Of a stretch of DNA of 64,000 nucleotides, positions 29,642-41,817 are shown in pieces (positions within the stretch are counted from its first letter, which is position 1; each line of letters opens with the position of its first letter). This DNA is from Methylobacterium sp. 77 (GTDB lineage: Bacteria > Pseudomonadota > Alphaproteobacteria > Rhizobiales > Beijerinckiaceae), in NCBI RefSeq assembly GCF_000372825.1, contig NZ_KB910516.1:3515825-3579824 (forward strand), given 5' to 3'. A model generated the notes under the pieces. That model did not search any database and was not told where the DNA came from. It worked only from the letters and a program-made list of their open reading frames with translations. The position numbers and the translations under genes were made by a program.

Positions 29642-31192
29642 TCAGGCAGGGGCGCCCGTCAGGCGAACGCCGCCTTGCCGGCGGTCCCCCGTCCCGTGAC
29701 GACGCTCGGCGCAGCGGGTCTGGTTGCGGCCGTTGGCCTTGGCCTCGTAGAGGGCGGCATCCGCGAGCCGGTAAAGGTCGGACGGCGTGAGGAGGTCTCC
29801 TCCGGGGGCGCCCATCGTCGCGACGCCGATGCTGACCGTCACCGATCCGGCTGCGATCTGCGCCGATTCGACGGACAGGCGCGCCACCTCGGCATGGACC
29901 CTGTCGGCGATGCGCAGGGCCGCGGATTCATCGCCGTCCTGGACCAGGATCACGAACTCCTCGCCGCCCACCCGGCAGACGAGGTCGACGGGACGCTGAA
30001 GGCTGTCCGACAGACACTGAGCGAGTTTACGCAGCACGTCGTCGCCGACCGAATGTCCATAGCGGTCGTTGTAGCGCTTGAAGTGATCGGCATCGATGAC
30101 CAGCAGCGCGACCGGCTTGCCGGAATGAAGGGCTTCACCCCGCAAGGTCGCCAGCGCTTCCTCGAAACGGCGGCGGTTCGGCAAGCCGGTCAACGCATCG
30201 GTGAGCGATTGCCGGGCGAGTTCGGCCTGCATGGCGCCGCGGCGGTTCAGCTCCCGTCCGAACAGCAGCGAGAGGCTGATGGTGAGGCCACAGAGGGCGA
30301 GCACGACGGCGCTGATGACGATGGCCTTCGCCCGCCACTCGGCCTCGATCTCATCCACCGACAAGGCGACGTTGAGGATCAACGGCAGCGACCCGACCTG
30401 CGTGAAGGCATAGTGCCGCTGGACCGCGTCGCGGCTGGAGGCTCCGACGAAGCTGCCGCTGACGGTTTGAACGAACCGGTTGAAATTGGAGGATCCGGCG
30501 ATGCTGACGCCGATATCCTCCTCCTTGTACGGGTAGCGCATGATGCGCGTGCCATCGTGCAGGTACAGGTTGATCGCGCCCTCGCGCCCGAGTCCGATGC
30601 TGTCGAACAGGCGAGTGAAGTAGGACAGTTTCAGGGTTCCCAGAACCACTCCGTCGAACGATCCGTCCGCCCTGTCGAGACGACGGCTCAGCACCATCAC
30701 CCGGGCGCCCGTCAGGCGCGAGATCAGCGGCCGGCTGATATAGAGGCCACGGCCGCCCTGGGCCTTGTGCGCCTGGAAATAGTCCCGATCGAAATTGTTG
30801 GTCGGGCGCGCCGGGATCGCATTCCCGTCGAGAATGCTGTCGCCTTTCTCGTCGAGCACGAGAAGCACGCCCATATCCTGTGCCGTGATCGCCCGGTCGA
30901 ACAGGATCAGCTGGCGCAGTTCGGGCGACACATCCGCCAAGGTCGGATTTTTCACATTGTCGGCGACACCCTGCAGAGAGAGATCGATGATCTCGATATT
31001 GCGGGCGATGTCGCGCTCGATGACCTGCAGAAGGTTCCGCGAGGTCTGCTCGGCCTTGTCCCAGGCATCCTGCCGCAGGTCGAGCAACATGATGCCGGAC
31101 ACCACGACCATGCCGACCGGCGCCAGGATTCCGAAAGCGATCCAGCTACGCGCCGAGCGAAGCCTGCGGGCGAGTCGACGCAGCAGGACCAT
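29642..31192 (-). CDS. Membrane-bound diguanylate cyclase (dCache-GGDEF)
   Basis: The 516-residue protein has a transmembrane helix at about residues 18-38, a periplasmic double-Cache-like sensor to about 285, a second helix (AIVISAVVLALCGLTISLSLLF) and a C-terminal GGDEF domain. The active site reads GGEEF. RPVD lies five residues before it, an intact RxxD inhibitory site, so product feedback by c-di-GMP is expected. LTGLPNRRRF and LVIDADHFKRYNDRYGH are intact. The start at 31192 follows GGGAGGGAG. It probably makes c-di-GMP in response to a periplasmic ligand. Confidence 0.93.
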   Translation of the reverse strand: MVLLRRLARRLRSARSWIAFGILAPVGMVVVSGIMLLDLRQDAWDKAEQTSRNLLQVIERDIARNIEIIDLSLQGVADNVKNPTLADVSPELRQLILFDRAITAQDMGVLLVLDEKGDSILDGNAIPARPTNNFDRDYFQAHKAQGGRGLYISRPLISRLTGARVMVLSRRLDRADGSFDGVVLGTLKLSYFTRLFDSIGLGREGAINLYLHDGTRIMRYPYKEEDIGVSIAGSSNFNRFVQTVSGSFVGASSRDAVQRHYAFTQVGSLPLILNVALSVDEIEAEWRAKAIVISAVVLALCGLTISLSLLFGRELNRRGAMQAELARQSLTDALTGLPNRRRFEEALATLRGEALHSGKPVALLVIDADHFKRYNDRYGHSVGDDVLRKLAQCLSDSLQRPVDLVCRVGGEEFVILVQDGDESAALRIADRVHAEVARLSVESAQIAAGSVTVSIGVATMGAPGGDLLTPSDLYRLADAALYEAKANGRNQTRCAERRHGTGDRRQGGVRLTGAPA

Positions 31193-31365
31193 CGGTACTC
31201 CCTCCCAGGCTCCCGTATCGGTGCCTGGTACGTGTCACGCCCATCGCTTAGCGGGCCTCGCTGCCTCGGATGATCGACGTTGAGTCAGACTCGTTAAGGC
31301 TTCGTTATGGGCGTCCCGGAGGACCGAAGCGGCAAGAATCCGATTCCGTCCTCCAAAGTAGCGGC

Positions 31366-33171
<1,806 letters not shown>

Positions 33172-33340
33172 CGAGGGGTCTGTCTCCGGCGCGGTCGCGG
33201 TCCGTCGGCGTAAGGACGGGCCCGGCGCACGGCTTTTTGGTGTGTGGACGCGCGTCGGGAGATAGCAGCGCGGCCCCCACACGCCAAGCGGAGCCGCATC
33301 AGCACGTGGTCGCGCCCCCCCGATCGATCCGCGGCGGGGC

Positions 33341-36334
33341 TCAGAGCAGGGCCACGGTCCGTCGGATCTCGGGCATGGTCGGCCCCGTGATCTCGTGGAC
33401 CATGCGGTTCATCAGATCCCGGGCGATCCGGCTGCGCCCGCATGCGCCGTCTCTCTCGATGCCGGCCGGGGCGGCGGCGAGCGCCCGGTAGGATCTGGCG
33501 AGATCGCGAAACCCGGTCCGGTCCGCATGGACCGCGATGGAGGCCGCGTCGGCCGCGTCGGGGTCCTGGCCGGATCGCTCGACGAGGCTGACCAGAGCGC
33601 GCACGGCCTCGCGGGCCGCTTCCGTGCCGATCTCGGCACTCAGGGCGTCGAAGGCCGTCCGGTCGAAGATCGGCGGCCGTTCCGGCATGGGCATGCCCTC
33701 GCCGCTCTCGCGCAGGACGATGGCCGAGAGCTGCCCGCCCACGGCCCGGGACAGGGTCGGAAGATCGAAGGGCTTGCCGAGATGGCCGTTGGCTCCGGCC
33801 TCGTTCAGGGCACGAACCCGCTCCGGCATCACGTTGGCGCTCATGGCCAGGACCGGCACGCGACGCGAAGGGTGCTGCAGGGACCGGATGCGCCGGATGG
33901 CCGTGATCCCGTCCATTCCGGGCATCGACACATCCATCAGGACGAGATCGTAGCCGCTGGCCTGCACCGCGAGGATGGCCGCCTCGCCGCTATCGACCAT
34001 GTCGACGCCGTATCCCAGGCGCTTCAGCATCGCCTGGACGACCTCCTGGTTGATCCGGTTGTCTTCGACGACGAGGATGCGGCCGGCACCGGGCTCGCCG
34101 CCTTTCGGAGCCGGGGCGGTCCGGTTCACGATCGGCGCCGGCGCCAGCGAGAGTGAGAAGCGGTAGGCCGCCGTTTCGCCGAGGGGCGTGCTCCGGTCGA
34201 TGCGTCCACCGCCCATGAGCCCGACGAGGCGCTGGGCGATGATGAAGCCGAGGCCGCTGCCGTCGAGGGCCGTGGCGCGGGATGCGAGATGCTCCGGGTC
34301 GTCGCCGGCATTGGCGGTCACGGCCACGCGCCACCGCCCGACGGAATCGCCGCGGCGCGGCCCCTGCAATGCGAGGGTGACCTTGCCCCGGTCGAGCGTA
34401 CCGATGGCGTCGTTGAGCAGGTTGAGGAGGATCTGCCTCAGGCGGCGCTCGTCACCGAGGACGTGGCGGGGTCCGTCGCAGGCGACGACCACGTCGATGG
34501 TGAGGTCCCGTCCCTCGGCCACGGGCCTCACGAGATCGGCCGCCTCGCTCACCAGAGCGGGCAGGTCGAGAGGAATGCTGTCGAGGCGCAGGTCGCCGGC
34601 CTCGGCCCTGGCATAGTCGAGAACGTCGTCCACCGCGCCGATGAGCGTATCGGTGGCCGCCCCCACGAGCGCGAGATAGCGCACCTGGTCGGGTGAGAGA
34701 TCGGCCGTATGGGCGAGGAGGTCGGCGAACCCCTTGATCGTCGTCAGCGGCGTCCGGATCTCGTGGCTCATCAGGCCCATGAACTCGGATTTCGCCCGGC
34801 TCGCATTCTCGGCCTTGGCCTGTGCCAGCTCGGCGACATCGCGGGCCATGCGCAGTTCGTCGGCCTGATCCTGCCGCTTCGTCACGTCCCTCAGGGTCGA
34901 GATCACGTTCGGCGCTTCCGGCGCCGCCGAGGCCAGGATGTCGTTGATCGCCTCGATCCAGATCCAGCGTCCGTCCGCGTGGCGCATCCGGAACAGGGAC
35001 ACAGTGCTCGGCCGGTCGGGACCGAGCCGGGCATCCGCCGTGGCGAAGGCGGCGAGATCGTCGGGATGGATGCGGACGCGCGGATCGAAGCCGGGTCCTT
35101 CCGTGCCGAACAGCGCCGCACCGGAGGGCGAGACATAGGCGATGCGCCAATCGGCATGACGCAGGATGACGACGTCGGTCATGGTCTCGGCGAGGAGCTG
35201 GTAATGCGCCCGGCTCGCCTCGAGCTCGCGGCCGCGCTCGGCGACCCTGACCTCGAGCAGCGCATGGGACTCCGCGATGGCGGCGCGCTGCTCGGCCGAG
35301 ACACGGGACGCCGTCACCAGCGCCATGCCGATCTGGTTCACTTCGCGAATCTCGCCGGTGGGCATGTCGACGGGATCGCCGCGCCCGATCGCTTCGGCGG
35401 CCCGCGTCAGGGCTCGCACCGCTTTCGCCACCTGCCGGGTGTAGATCCAGGCGATGATCCCGCCGCTGCCGACCAGAGCCACGGCGAGGAAGGCCAGGAC
35501 CGAGAGCGAGCGATAGAGCGGGGCCTCGAACGCCTCTTTGTCCAGGCCGGTGACCACCGTCCAATCGGAGGCTCCCGAGCGATGTCGGAACTCCATGACG
35601 CTCGCCTCCGCCTTCTCCCAATCTTCCAGAAGCTGGGGCTGAGACGAAGATGCAGGCGGGCCTTTCTCGGAGAGATCGGATGGGTCCGGCGCATCGTCGG
35701 TCCGCGCGATGACACGCTTCGCGCCATCGACGAAGACGGCGGAGAACGGATCGGCGATATCCGCCTGCGCGATCAGGCGGAGGAAGTGGTCCATGCGCAC
35801 GGCGATGGAGACATACATCTCCAGCGTTCCGCCACGCAGGACCGGCGCGCAGATCAGGACGATGTCGACCCCGCTCATCACGCTCTTGATGGCCGGCGAG
35901 ACGACCGGGCGTCGGGTCGCGACCAGCTTCGCGGCGATCTCGGGACGAGGGGAGGTCGGCATCGCGGCGCCGGCGGGCACGCGGGTGTTGACGATCTGGC
36001 GACCGTCGAGGCGCACGAGGGACACCGTGAATTCGGTGGTGTCCACGAGTGCACGGCCCTGTGCGTCGAATCGCGCCCAATCCTCGGCGTCGATCGACGG
36101 CGAGGTCGCCAGCGTCCGCGCCATGGTCGTCATCTCCGACAGGTCGCGGTCGAGGCGCTCCCGGAGATGATCTCCGGTGAGCTGCCCCATCGTCGCGAGG
36201 CGGGCCCGCTCCGCCGAGACGTACCAGTCGGTGGTGACGACGGCGAGCATCACGAGGGGAAGTGCGACGGCGAGCGCGAAGACCATCATGGTCGCCACCG
36301 CCGAGTGTTGCCCCCGCTCTCCGCTCCTGCGCAC
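33341..36334 (-). CDS. Hybrid sensor histidine kinase (Cache-HAMP-PAS-HisKA-HATPase-REC)
   Basis: The 997-residue protein has a membrane helix at about residues 16-38, an extracytoplasmic sensor to about 270, a second helix ([19 protein letters not shown]) and HAMP. A PAS domain follows ([20 protein letters not shown]), then HisKA with [18 protein letters not shown] near residue 525 and an ATPase domain ([26 protein letters not shown]). A receiver domain ([31 protein letters not shown]) precedes a C-terminal Hpt-like helix bundle lacking the usual HxLKGSS. The start given is GTG; the ATG pair at [11 protein letters not shown], 15 codons in, is also possible. No partner regulator is adjacent. 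Confidence 0.9.
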   Translation of the reverse strand: MRRSGERGQHSAVATMMVFALAVALPLVMLAVVTTDWYVSAERARLATMGQLTGDHLRERLDRDLSEMTTMARTLATSPSIDAEDWARFDAQGRALVDTTEFTVSLVRLDGRQIVNTRVPAGAAMPTSPRPEIAAKLVATRRPVVSPAIKSVMSGVDIVLICAPVLRGGTLEMYVSIAVRMDHFLRLIAQADIADPFSAVFVDGAKRVIARTDDAPDPSDLSEKGPPASSSQPQLLEDWEKAEASVMEFRHRSGASDWTVVTGLDKEAFEAPLYRSLSVLAFLAVALVGSGGIIAWIYTRQVAKAVRALTRAAEAIGRGDPVDMPTGEIREVNQIGMALVTASRVSAEQRAAIAESHALLEVRVAERGRELEASRAHYQLLAETMTDVVILRHADWRIAYVSPSGAALFGTEGPGFDPRVRIHPDDLAAFATADARLGPDRPSTVSLFRMRHADGRWIWIEAINDILASAAPEAPNVISTLRDVTKRQDQADELRMARDVAELAQAKAENASRAKSEFMGLMSHEIRTPLTTIKGFADLLAHTADLSPDQVRYLALVGAATDTLIGAVDDVLDYARAEAGDLRLDSIPLDLPALVSEAADLVRPVAEGRDLTIDVVVACDGPRHVLGDERRLRQILLNLLNDAIGTLDRGKVTLALQGPRRGDSVGRWRVAVTANAGDDPEHLASRATALDGSGLGFIIAQRLVGLMGGGRIDRSTPLGETAAYRFSLSLAPAPIVNRTAPAPKGGEPGAGRILVVEDNRINQEVVQAMLKRLGYGVDMVDSGEAAILAVQASGYDLVLMDVSMPGMDGITAIRRIRSLQHPSRRVPVLAMSANVMPERVRALNEAGANGHLGKPFDLPTLSRAVGGQLSAIVLRESGEGMPMPERPPIFDRTAFDALSAEIGTEAAREAVRALVSLVERSGQDPDAADAASIAVHADRTGFRDLARSYRALAAAPAGIERDGACGRSRIARDLMNRMVHEITGPTMPEIRRTVALL

Positions 36335-36427
36335 CGCTCGCCATCCCGTCGATGGGCGTACCGATCGGACGCCTGCCTCCCCTCACCTAGGCGCAGAGTC
36401 GTTTCGAATACGTAGCGGACGCTCGAC

Positions 36428-37252
36428 TTAGCCGGCGGACGGGACGGGCTCGCGCGCCTTCGCGGCCATCTCGACCAGGATCTTGCGCAGGCCGCCCATA
36501 TCGGTGACCGGCGCCGGATAGCGGATGCGCGCGGTACGGTCGCCGGCGAGGAGATCCATGCCCTCCGGGTCGAGCCCGGTCAGGCGCCAGGGCCCGTCGC
36601 CGCCGCCCTCGATCTTCGCGTAGAGAGCGAGCGCGTCGGCATGGTCCGCGTTCATGTGCTCGACCGCGCCGCGCTCGCCGGCCATCAGGGCCTCGGCGCC
36701 GGAGAGATCGAGACGAAGTTCGGCGGGCGTCAGCGTCGCAGCCTTGGCAAAACCGCCATTGAGATGCCCGGCGCTCGGCTCCAGGGCGAAGAAACCGAAA
36801 TCCGGGAAGTCGGCATAGAGCTTCGCCTTCGGATGACGGGCGACGAAGCGCTCGCGGATGCGCGGCTCCTTCGTCTGCGTCGCGCGCCCCGTGACGGTGA
36901 GCCGGGGATGGGCCAGGGGATCGCCCTTGCCGCCGGCACTGAACAGCAGCGAGGCGCGCGGATCGGCGAGGAGGTTGCGCGTATGCGCCGACAACCGCGA
37001 CAGCAGCATCAGCGGCGTGCCGTCGACATCCGTGGCGATGGTGACCAGGGAGGCGAACGGCATCCCGTCCTGGGCGTCGAGGGTGGCCAGCGCACCGGAC
37101 CGGATGCTGCGCAGAAGATGCCGGGCGAGGCCGATCGCATCGAAGGGTGCCTCGGAGGCCGGCAGCGGAGCGGCGGGCCCTCGCCGCTGCGGCGACGCAT
37201 CGGCCTGCGCACCCTCGACCCGACCATCCTCGACCCGCGTATCGTCAGCCAT
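36428..37252 (-). CDS. HugZ-like pyridoxamine-5'-phosphate-oxidase-fold protein with DUF2470
   Basis: The 274-residue protein starts at MADDTRVEDG, preceded by AGGG six bases upstream; an ATG six codons earlier lacks a binding site. After a disordered lead of about 35 residues comes the split-barrel flavin domain (LATLDAQDGMPFASLVTIATD, LLSRLSAHTRNLLADPRASLL, PRLTVTGRA). The DUF2470 domain follows (EHMNADHADALALYA), the combination found in heme-utilisation HugZ proteins. Heme or flavin binding is likely, but no heme uptake genes are nearby. Confidence 0.88.
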   Translation of the reverse strand: MADDTRVEDGRVEGAQADASPQRRGPAAPLPASEAPFDAIGLARHLLRSIRSGALATLDAQDGMPFASLVTIATDVDGTPLMLLSRLSAHTRNLLADPRASLLFSAGGKGDPLAHPRLTVTGRATQTKEPRIRERFVARHPKAKLYADFPDFGFFALEPSAGHLNGGFAKAATLTPAELRLDLSGAEALMAGERGAVEHMNADHADALALYAKIEGGGDGPWRLTGLDPEGMDLLAGDRTARIRYPAPVTDMGGLRKILVEMAAKAREPVPSAG

Positions 37253-37588
37253 GTTGCGCCCTGCCCTCATGTGGTTTCGACCGGGGTCCCGGACCGCCGG
37301 CCTCCATTCAGAATCGCGATGATAATGGTTTGCGGACTGCTTGCGCGAGGCCGCCGGACTGCGGCACGACGGCCTCAGTCAAGCGGCAAATCGGCCTAGA
37401 TATCGAGCAAGCTCGCTTTTTTGAACCGAACTCTTTACACAGCCTGACTCTCCGCGCGCATGCGGCCCTGCTTTCGAATGGTCCGCCAGCGCGTTTTGCC
37501 GGCCCTCGTTTTCGGAGGGCGGGATGCGGAGACGTTTTTAGCGAACCGACGTCCGCGAAGGCCGCATCCGAGCAACAGGGAACGCGCA
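37253..37588. other. Divergent intergenic region upstream of chvI
   Basis: The 336 bases between the HugZ-like gene and chvI hold no supported gene. They should carry both divergent promoters. No clear consensus promoter was identified; a T-run (ctttttt, near 37417) and several short GC-rich dyads are present. Confidence 0.5.
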
Positions 37589-38299
37589 ATGCCCACCATC
37601 GCCCTCGTGGACGACGACAGAAACATCCTCACCTCCGTCTCGATCGCCCTCGAGACCGAAGGCTACAGGATCCAGACCTATACCGACGGTGCCTCGGCCC
37701 TGGACGGGCTGAAGCATTCCCCCCCGGACCTCGCCATCTTCGACATCAAGATGCCGCGCATGGACGGAATGGAGCTGCTGCGTCGCCTGCGTCAGAAATC
37801 CGATCTGCCGGTGATCTTCCTGACCTCGAAGGACGAGGAGATCGACGAGCTCTTCGGCCTCAAGATGGGCGCCGACGACTTCATCCATAAGCCGTTCTCA
37901 CAGCGGCTACTGGTGGAGCGGGTCAAGGCGGTCCTGCGACGCTTCGCCCCCAAGGACGGCCCCGGTGCCGCGGCGCGCGAGGCGGATGCCGCCGCCCGGT
38001 CGCTGGAGCGCGGCCTTCTGATGATGGACCCGGAGCGACATACCTGCACCTGGAAGGGTGAGGCCGTCACGCTGACGGTGACCGAGTTCCTGATCCTGCA
38101 GGCGCTGGCCCACCGGCCCGGCGTCGTGAAGAGCCGCAACGCCCTCATGGACGCGGCCTACGACGATCAGGTTTACGTGGACGACCGCACCATCGACAGC
38201 CACATCAAGCGGCTGCGCAAGAAGTTCAAGGTGGTCGACACCAACTTCGACATGATCGAGACCTTGTACGGTGTCGGCTACCGCTTCAAGGAAGGTTGA
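37589..38299 (+). CDS. chvI: Two-component response regulator ChvI
   Basis: The 236-residue OmpR-type regulator begins [20 protein letters not shown]. The phosphoacceptor Asp lies in [14 protein letters not shown] near residue 52, and the Lys in [15 protein letters not shown]. The C-terminal winged helix ([37 protein letters not shown]) follows. The extended upstream frame was trimmed to the ATG at 37589 because homology starts there. ChvI controls envelope, acid and surface-polysaccharide genes in Rhizobiales together with ChvG. Confidence 0.96.
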   Translation: MPTIALVDDDRNILTSVSIALETEGYRIQTYTDGASALDGLKHSPPDLAIFDIKMPRMDGMELLRRLRQKSDLPVIFLTSKDEEIDELFGLKMGADDFIHKPFSQRLLVERVKAVLRRFAPKDGPGAAAREADAAARSLERGLLMMDPERHTCTWKGEAVTLTVTEFLILQALAHRPGVVKSRNALMDAAYDDQVYVDDRTIDSHIKRLRKKFKVVDTNFDMIETLYGVGYRFKEG

Positions 38300-38416
38300 G
38301 CGTGACGCAACGGCGAGCGGGATTCTCGCGCGACGACGTCATAAAGCTTTGTCCTCAATAACCTTTCCGAGACGTGGGATGCACCTCTCGGGCGGATACT
38401 CGAACCTCGGACGATC

Positions 38417-40174
38417 GTGGACTCCCAAGACCAAGCCGAAGTCCCGCAGCGCGGCCTCCTCACCTTGCCGCGCACGATCTGGCGCGGCATCGGCCAGCGT
38501 GCCTCGTCGAGCCTGACGCGACGGATCGTCGTCCTCAACCTCGTCGGGCTGATCGCGCTGCTGTTCGGCTTTCTCTACCTGAACCAGTTCCGGCAGGGCT
38601 TGATCCAGGCGCGGGTGCAGAGTCTGCTGATCCAGGGCGAAATCATCGCCGGTGCGATCTCCTCCTCGGCCTCGGTCGATACCGACGCGATCCGCATCGA
38701 TCCCGACAAGCTGCTCCAGCTCCAGGCCGGAGAGGGCGGAGCGGGCGACGACAATCCCTCCCCGCTCACCTTCTCCCTCAACCCCGAGCGGGTGGCGCCG
38801 CTTCTGCGCCGCCTCATCACGCCGACGGGGAACCGGGCGCGAGTCTACGACCAGGATGGCGGCCTGCTGTTCGACACCCGAACGCTCTCGGCCCGCGGCG
38901 AGATGGGCCGCAGCGACGGCATCGTCGTGCGCGGCAAGCGCAACTTCCTCGAACAGGCCTGGGAATTCGTCCAGGCCAAGCTGTTCGGCGCGGCCCGGGC
39001 CCCCGCCATGGAGGAGGTCGGCCCCGCGAGCGGTCACAGCCTGAAGGAGGTCCAGGTCGCGCTGGGCGGCGCCCGCGGAACCCTGGTCCGCCGCAACGAG
39101 GCCGGCGAGACGAATGTCTCGGTGGCGGTGCCGATCCTGCGGGCGGGATCGGTGCGCGGCGCCCTGATGCTCTCGACGCAGGGCGGCGACATCGACCGGG
39201 TCATCGCCTCGGAGCGATTCGGCCTGCTCCAGGTCTTCCTCATCGCCGCCGCCGTGATGCTGGTCCTGTCGATCCTTCTCGCCGGCGCCATCGCGGGTCC
39301 GGTGCGGCGTCTCGCGGATGCCGCTGAGAAGGTCCGCCTCGGCATCAAGTCGCGTGAGGAAATCCCCGATTTCACCGGCCGGACCGACGAGATCGGCCAT
39401 CTTTCGGGCGCCCTGCGCGACATGACCCAGGCTCTTTACCGTCGCATCGACGCCATCGAGAGCTTCGCGGCCGATGTCAGCCACGAATTGAAGAACCCCC
39501 TCACCTCCCTGCGCAGCGCCGTCGAGACGCTTCCCCTCGCCAAGAGCGACGATTCGCGCTCGCGCCTGCTCGCCATCATCCAGCACGATGTGAAGCGGCT
39601 CGACCGCCTCATCAGCGACATCTCCGACGCCTCCCGTCTCGATGCGGAACTCGCCCGCGCCGAGGCGCGCCGGGTCGATCTGCGCAAGCTCATGACGACG
39701 GTGGTCTCCGTCGCCAACGAACGCCGGCGCTCGAAGGACGCGCTCATCCAGTTCGACGTGGACGCGCCGTCAGGCGACGTGGAAGCGCCCTTCATGATCT
39801 TCGGACACGACAGCCGTCTCGGCCAGGTCGTCAACAACCTCCTCGACAATGCCCGCTCGTTCTCGCCGCCCGACGCCAAGGTGCGGGTGGCCCTGCGCCG
39901 GTCCCGGACCGACGTGGAGCTGATCGTCGAGGACGAGGGACCCGGCATTCCCGAACATGCCCTGGAGCGCATCTTCGAGCGCTTCTACACCGACCGTCCG
40001 GAACAGGGATTCGGCCAGAATTCCGGCCTCGGCCTCTCGATCTCGCGCCAGATCGTCCAGGCCCATCGCGGGACGATCCGGGCCGAGAACCGGCCTGGCC
40101 CGGCCGACGAGAACGGCGAGCCGACGGTGCGCGGCGCGCGCTTCGTCGTGCGGCTGCCCGCCGCTTTGCGCTAG
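38417..40174 (+). CDS. chvG: Sensor histidine kinase ChvG
   Basis: The 585-residue protein has two membrane helices (about residues 35-55 and 270-295) flanking a large periplasmic sensor. HAMP (PVRRLADAAEKVRLGIKSRE) and HisKA with SFAADVSHELKNPLTSLRS near residue 354 follow. The ATPase domain has VVNNLLDNARSFSPPDA, EDEGPGIPEH and NSGLGLSISRQIV. The start is GTG at 38417. It follows chvI by 117 bases. In rhizobia, periplasmic ExoR restrains the homologous ExoS; no exoR is in this window. Confidence 0.95.
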   Translation: MDSQDQAEVPQRGLLTLPRTIWRGIGQRASSSLTRRIVVLNLVGLIALLFGFLYLNQFRQGLIQARVQSLLIQGEIIAGAISSSASVDTDAIRIDPDKLLQLQAGEGGAGDDNPSPLTFSLNPERVAPLLRRLITPTGNRARVYDQDGGLLFDTRTLSARGEMGRSDGIVVRGKRNFLEQAWEFVQAKLFGAARAPAMEEVGPASGHSLKEVQVALGGARGTLVRRNEAGETNVSVAVPILRAGSVRGALMLSTQGGDIDRVIASERFGLLQVFLIAAAVMLVLSILLAGAIAGPVRRLADAAEKVRLGIKSREEIPDFTGRTDEIGHLSGALRDMTQALYRRIDAIESFAADVSHELKNPLTSLRSAVETLPLAKSDDSRSRLLAIIQHDVKRLDRLISDISDASRLDAELARAEARRVDLRKLMTTVVSVANERRRSKDALIQFDVDAPSGDVEAPFMIFGHDSRLGQVVNNLLDNARSFSPPDAKVRVALRRSRTDVELIVEDEGPGIPEHALERIFERFYTDRPEQGFGQNSGLGLSISRQIVQAHRGTIRAENRPGPADENGEPTVRGARFVVRLPAALR

Positions 40175-40186
40175 AAAAGCCGGCCC

Positions 40187-40711
40187 ATGGACCGGAATCG
40201 TCCCGAGCCGGCCCTCGCGATCCACGCCACCTGCCTCGTGCTCCGCGAAGCAGGTATCCTGATCAGGGGCGAATCGGGCGCCGGAAAATCGACTCTCGCC
40301 CTCTCCCTCCTTGACCGGGCAGGCCGGGACGGCAGCTACGCCGCCCTCGTCGGCGACGATCGTGTCGAGATCGAACATCGCCACGGGCGCATCGTCGCTC
40401 GCGGCCATCCCGCCCTGCACGGCCTGATCGAGGTCAGGGGAATCGGCCTGATGCCGCACTCGGCTCTCGCCGATGCGGCCGTCATCCGCCTCGTGGTCGA
40501 TCTCGTCGAGACACTGCCACGGCTGCCCGACGCCCCGCCCGATCCCGTCGATCTCCTCGGGGTGATGATTCGCCGGATCATGCTGGACCGCAGCATTTGC
40601 GATCGCGGACTGGCGCCCGGCCTCGTCCTCGATGCTCTGGCCGAGAAGGCAAGCGTTGCCCCATGGACGCACCTCGGCACCGTCTCATGCGATTTGGACC
40701 CTCCCATATAG
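40187..40711 (+). CDS. hprK: HPr kinase/phosphorylase, short alphaproteobacterial form
   Basis: The 174-residue protein corresponds to the C-terminal kinase domain only, as usual in alphaproteobacteria. It has Walker A IRGESGAGKSTLALSLL at about residues 26-42, a short VGDDRVEIE segment and LIEVRGIGLMPH, the HprK signature. It phosphorylates or dephosphorylates a Ser on HPr (41415-41738). It starts 12 bases after chvG, so the sensor kinase and PTS regulators are co-transcribed. Confidence 0.94.
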   Translation: MDRNRPEPALAIHATCLVLREAGILIRGESGAGKSTLALSLLDRAGRDGSYAALVGDDRVEIEHRHGRIVARGHPALHGLIEVRGIGLMPHSALADAAVIRLVVDLVETLPRLPDAPPDPVDLLGVMIRRIMLDRSICDRGLAPGLVLDALAEKASVAPWTHLGTVSCDLDPPI

Positions 40712-40833
40712 CGTGGGGGCACCCCACATGGCATGATCCTGGGGCTAGGATGCGCAGAACGAGCCTCTCGTCTTGCGTTCGACCTTGCGCTGCACAAAAT
40801 GGCGGCTCCCACTGGGTGTCGGAACACGCGTCT

Positions 40834-41235
40834 ATGATTGGAATGGTGCTCGTCACCCACGGGCTGCTCGCCACCGAGTTCAAGGCTGCCCTTGAACACG
40901 TGGTCGGTCCGCAAAAGCAGATCGAGACGATCACGATCGGCCCCGAGGACGATATGGAGCTTCGCCGGCTCGACATCGTCTCCGCCGTGGACCGGGTCGA
41001 TTCCGGCAAGGGTGTCGTCGTGCTCACCGACATGTTCGGCGGCACGCCTTCCAATCTTGCCCTGTCCTGCATGAATGGCGGGACTGTCGAGGTGGTGGCC
41101 GGGATCAACCTGCCGATGCTGATCAAGCTCGCCAGCGTGCGCGATGCCGAGCCTCTAGGAGATGCGGTGCTCCACGCCCAGGAAGCGGGCCGGAAGTACA
41201 TCAACGTCGCCTCCCGTGTCCTCGCCGGCAAATAA
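40834..41235 (+). CDS. PTS EIIA component, mannose family
   Basis: The 133-residue protein starts MIGMVLVTHGLLATEF, with the phosphorylatable His at residue 9. It shows VVVLTDMFGGTPSNLAL, the mannose-family EIIA signature. No EIIB, EIIC or EIID gene is nearby, so the protein is likely regulatory, receiving phosphate from HPr. The longer frame upstream to 40597 overlaps hprK and was discarded. Confidence 0.94.
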   Translation: MIGMVLVTHGLLATEFKAALEHVVGPQKQIETITIGPEDDMELRRLDIVSAVDRVDSGKGVVVLTDMFGGTPSNLALSCMNGGTVEVVAGINLPMLIKLASVRDAEPLGDAVLHAQEAGRKYINVASRVLAGK

Positions 41236-41414
41236 AACTTCCGCGAGCGAAACGGACTTTCCCAAACATCCACTGTCGGCTTATCAGGCAAGCGTGGCGA
41301 TTTCGCGCGGCGTTGTCTGAGCGCGTCCGTGCCATCACTGAACCAGGATACGATCGGCCACAGCGGGCTCTCCCCTTGGCGGACCGACGAGAGCGACAGG
41401 GACGGCAGACGCGC

Positions 41415-41738
41415 ATGAGCGACGCTTACGACGACGATGTCGAGCCCGAAATCTCGGTTCCCGAGGGTGGCCACCTTCGCATCGTTCCGGTGATCAACCG
41501 GCGCGGCCTGCATGCGCGGGCCTCTGCCAAGTTCGTGCAGACGGTCGAGAAGTTCGAAGCGGCGGTGACCGTCACCCGTTCGGGCGAGACGGTGGGCGGG
41601 CGCTCGATCATGGGTCTGCTCACGCTGGGCGCGGCGCAGGGCACGTCGATCGCCGTGGTGGCGTCGGGCAGCGACGCCGAGGCCTGCCTCACGGCCATCA
41701 CCGACCTCCTCGCCAACAAGTTCGGCGAGGACGAGTAG
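41415..41738 (+). CDS. Phosphocarrier protein HPr
   Basis: The 107-residue protein has an acidic N-terminal extension of about 20 residues before the HPr fold. The active His is in RRGLHARASAKFV (about residue 31). The regulatory Ser is in GGRSIMGLLTLGA (about residue 62), the target of HprK. The ATG at 41415 was chosen over the open upstream frame because the latter extends into an intergenic region of non-coding appearance. It ends the chvI-chvG-hprK-EIIA-HPr run. Confidence 0.94.
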   Translation: MSDAYDDDVEPEISVPEGGHLRIVPVINRRGLHARASAKFVQTVEKFEAAVTVTRSGETVGGRSIMGLLTLGAAQGTSIAVVASGSDAEACLTAITDLLANKFGEDE

Positions 41739-41770
41739 GCCCGGAGGCGACGCCCGGTCGGGCGATTTCC

Positions 41771-41817
41771 AGCATCATGTTGTCCGAAAACCGGTTCCCG
41801 CTTTTCGGGATGATGCT
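41771..41817. repeat. Dispersed palindromic element (Rhizobiales type)
   Basis: Outer arms agcatcat (41771-41778) and atgatgct (41810-41817) are perfect complements; inner arms ccgaaaa (41784-41790) and ttttcgg (41802-41808) also pair, around ccggttcccg. The sequence matches the well-known short palindrome scattered through Rhizobiales genomes (TCCGAAAAcCGGTTcCC...TTTTCGG type). It lies between convergent genes and could also terminate both. It directly abuts the stop codon of the 41818-42672 gene. Confidence 0.75.

Noticed and set aside
34709..36415. A 568-codon plus-strand open frame opposite the hybrid sensor kinase
   Set aside because: It is the antisense shadow of a clear multi-domain kinase in GC-rich DNA and its translation is low-complexity with no recognisable domain.
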